Source: Candidatus Hydrogenedentota bacterium
GTDB taxonomy: Bacteria > Hydrogenedentota > Hydrogenedentia > Hydrogenedentales > SLHB01
Length of the DNA: 5,491 bases
Assembly (NCBI GenBank): GCA_026387845.1
Contig: JAPLKX010000165.1
Span: 1 to 5,491, forward strand
Direction: 5' to 3'
The position numbers were made by a program, and so were the translations under genes. Shown here in pieces: positions 5,279-5,491 of the stretch. Each line of letters begins with the position of its first letter. Position 1 is the first letter of the stretch. The notes below the pieces were generated by a model that worked only from the letters and a program-made list of their open reading frames with translations, had not been told where the DNA came from and searched no databases.

Positions 5279-5491
5279 TTATCGGAGAGTTTGATCCTGG
5301 CTCAGAACGAACGCTGGCGGCAGGCTTCATACATGCAAGTCGCGCGATTAAGCCCCCTTCGGGGGGGTATAAAGCGGCGAACGGGTGAGTAACAGGTGGA
5401 TAATCTGCCTTTTGGTGGGGGATAACGGCTGGAAACGGCCGCTAATACCGCATGTGGTTGCGGGTGCTATGGCATCTGCAAAGAAAGGGGC
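5279..5491 (+). rRNA. rrs: 16S ribosomal RNA, 5' end (partial)
   Basis: The universal bacterial 16S start AGAGTTTGATCCTGGCTCAG is at 5286-5305; by E. coli numbering its first base is position 8, which puts the mature 5' end near 5279. ACGAACGCTGGCGGC, ACATGCAAGTCG, GCGGCGAACGGGTGAGTAAC and GCTAATACCGCATG follow in the expected order, and the gene leaves the window at about nucleotide 213. The V1 stem (5350-5369, CCCCCTTCGGGGGG) is short. The reading GCAGGCTTCATACATGCAAG is not the usual GCCTAAxACATGCAAG of common phyla. The 16S assignment is certain, the exact 5' base is not. Confidence 0.97.

Overview
The window is chromosomal DNA from a bacterium of moderately high GC content. It ends inside the 5' end of a 16S rRNA gene. 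The 16S start does not look like a standard proteobacterial or Firmicutes sequence: after the universal AGAGTTTGATCCTGGCTCAG it reads GAACGAACGCTGGCGGCAGG and then an unusual GCTTCATACATGCAAGTCG. The general character (PAS-rich cytosolic kinase, IS1595-type relic, four-helix-bundle/IVS relic with heptad repeats) fits a little-studied or candidate phylum, perhaps near the PVC/FCB bacteria. I cannot name the lineage from this sequence alone.

Layout from left to right. (1) 1-354, + strand: the C-terminal end of a soluble lytic murein transglycosylase, cut by the window edge. (2) 355-733: non-coding DNA holding a perfect 29-bp inverted repeat (395-423 / 540-568), possibly a small non-autonomous mobile or dispersed repeat. 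(3) 734-2836, + strand: a cytosolic hybrid of three PAS domains and a histidine kinase core, with no response regulator beside it in the window. (4) 2837-3196: intergenic DNA between convergent genes, with a perfect 19-bp-arm hairpin and a short N-terminal relic of an IS1595-type transposase. (5) 3197-4234, - strand: complete queA, for the queuosine tRNA modification pathway. (6) 4262-4519: a compact element made of two oppositely oriented arrays of a GAAGTGC heptad around a 30-codon relic of a four-helix-bundle (23S rRNA IVS-type) protein gene. In the relic the N-terminal start is joined directly to the C-terminal tail. (7) 4523-5278: an rRNA operon control region with three tandem, near-consensus sigma70-type promoters, each with a TGn extended -10 and 17-bp spacing, then a structured leader with a boxA-like antitermination site. 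(8) About 5279 to the end: the first ~213 nt of 16S rRNA.

The genes do not form one pathway: cell-wall turnover, sensory signalling, tRNA modification and rRNA synthesis sit side by side as separate transcription units. queA and the rRNA operon are divergent, and the heptad/four-helix element lies in the gap between them, ending 3 nt before the -35 box of the first rRNA promoter. The most unusual part of the window is this element and its position.
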